DNA from: Nitrososphaeraceae archaeon
GTDB lineage: Archaea > Thermoproteota > Nitrososphaeria > Nitrososphaerales > Nitrososphaeraceae
Assembly (NCBI GenBank): GCA_025922715.1
Contig: JAICHH010000030.1
Span: 1-14,829, forward strand
Length of the DNA stretch: 14,829 nucleotides
Reading direction: 5' to 3'
A model generated the notes under the pieces. It made no database searches and had not been told where the DNA came from. It worked only from the letters and a program-made list of their open reading frames with translations. A program made the translations under genes and the position numbers. This document shows positions 14,301-14,829 of the stretch, piece by piece; within the stretch, counting starts at the first letter, position 1, and every line of letters starts with the position of its first letter.

Positions 14301-14792
14301 TTGGTTCGCAAGATGGCTGTCTTAATTCCAGCTGCTCTTGTCACTTTTTTTATTGGGATAGCAGGTCTAATTTTTGTCCCTGATGAAATTAAAAATAAAC
14401 CATTGGATTTTGACAGAGGAACGATCAAGATAGGTAATTCAGTAATAAATGTAGAAATAGCAGAATCAGATGCTGAAAGACAAAGATGGCTAATGTTCAG
14501 AAATGAGGAATTTCCTCTAAACTCTGCAATGATTTTAGTTTATCCGAAATCTGATCTATATGCATTATGGCTATTAAATATTCAATATAACCTTGATATT
14601 TTGTGGTTCAATGAAAAAGGAAAACTAGTTTATTATATAGAAGATGCTAAACCCTGTGAGAATCCATTAGATCCTCAGAATTGTACCTTTAAAACAACTA
14701 TACCTGCAAAATATATTGTAGTATCCACTGAAGGATTTATCAAAAGAAATAATATTACAAATACATCAATTTTAACTACAATCTCAATCTAA
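14301..14792 (+). CDS. Membrane-anchored DUF192 protein
   Basis: A 163-aa protein with one N-terminal hydrophobic segment (about residues 5-26, after VRK), so an exported or membrane-tethered domain is likely. Residues about 40-146 match the DUF192 family, small beta-rich proteins of unknown function: INVEIAESDAERQRWLMFR (49-67) corresponds to the usual VEIA..ERxxGLMxR block, DLYALWLLNIQYNLDILWF (85-103) to the usual FWMxNTxxPLDxxF block, and IPAKYIVVSTEGFI (134-147) to the closing block. The usual G of GLM is W here, and the usual FWM is LWL. Cysteines C119 and C128 could form a disulfide outside the cell. The start is either TTG 14301 or ATG 14313. It follows acs by 77 bp on the same strand, but functional linkage is not evident. 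Confidence 0.82.
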   Translation: MVRKMAVLIPAALVTFFIGIAGLIFVPDEIKNKPLDFDRGTIKIGNSVINVEIAESDAERQRWLMFRNEEFPLNSAMILVYPKSDLYALWLLNIQYNLDILWFNEKGKLVYYIEDAKPCENPLDPQNCTFKTTIPAKYIVVSTEGFIKRNNITNTSILTTISI

Positions 14793-14829
14793 CTTCATAT
14801 TTATTAGATTCAATATATAGGTGTTATAA

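Overview
The window reads as chromosomal DNA of an ammonia-oxidising-type archaeon (Thaumarchaeota / Nitrososphaeria, possibly near Nitrososphaera/Nitrosocosmicus). The evidence is both subunits of family-D DNA polymerase, one Orc1/Cdc6 initiator, an archaeal ether-lipid enzyme (GGGP synthase), a CdvA-type division protein with the PRC-barrel plus coiled-coil layout typical of this group, a small ArnR1-like winged-helix protein, very low GC, and heavy use of TTG start codons. The genus is inference only.

Layout. Positions 1-3381, minus strand: a two-gene unit of GGGP synthase followed by the DNA polymerase D large subunit (DP2), joined by an ATGA stop/start overlap. DP2 runs off the left edge. 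Positions 3562-4721, plus strand: an unrecognised 130-aa protein whose start codon lies in a perfect 12-bp-arm inverted repeat, then a membrane-anchored coiled-coil winged-helix protein. Positions 4722-5224: a 503-bp gene-free region that I read as the replication origin. It has four ORB-like Orc1 binding elements (two inside an exact 33-bp direct repeat, one inverted, one beside the cdc6 start), very AT-rich spacers, twin 13-bp copies of a palindrome, and a strong excess of TGTTAA/TTAACA boxes. Positions 5225-6451: orc1/cdc6. Positions 6441-8033, minus strand: the polymerase D small subunit (DP1), tail to tail with cdc6 with an 11-bp overlap.

Right half. Positions 8130-8645: a SpoIIM-like membrane protein. 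Positions 8646-8980: AT-rich gap with no gene. Positions 8981-9718: PAC2-family protein. Positions 9743-10471, minus: CbiE-type cobalt-precorrin methyltransferase. Positions 10639-11607: CdvA. Positions 11771-12043, minus: small winged-helix regulator, divergent from acetyl-CoA synthetase at 12259-14223 across a region with operator-like inverted repeats. Positions 14301-14792: membrane-anchored DUF192 protein.

Together the left half is a replication hub: origin, initiator and both halves of the replicative polymerase within 8 kb, with two uncharacterised proteins directly beside the origin. The right half is mixed housekeeping (cell division, cobalamin, acetate activation, membrane and chaperone-like proteins). 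No IS element, CRISPR array, tRNA or rRNA was seen. The most promising undescribed material is the origin architecture and the two unexplained genes at 3562-4721.
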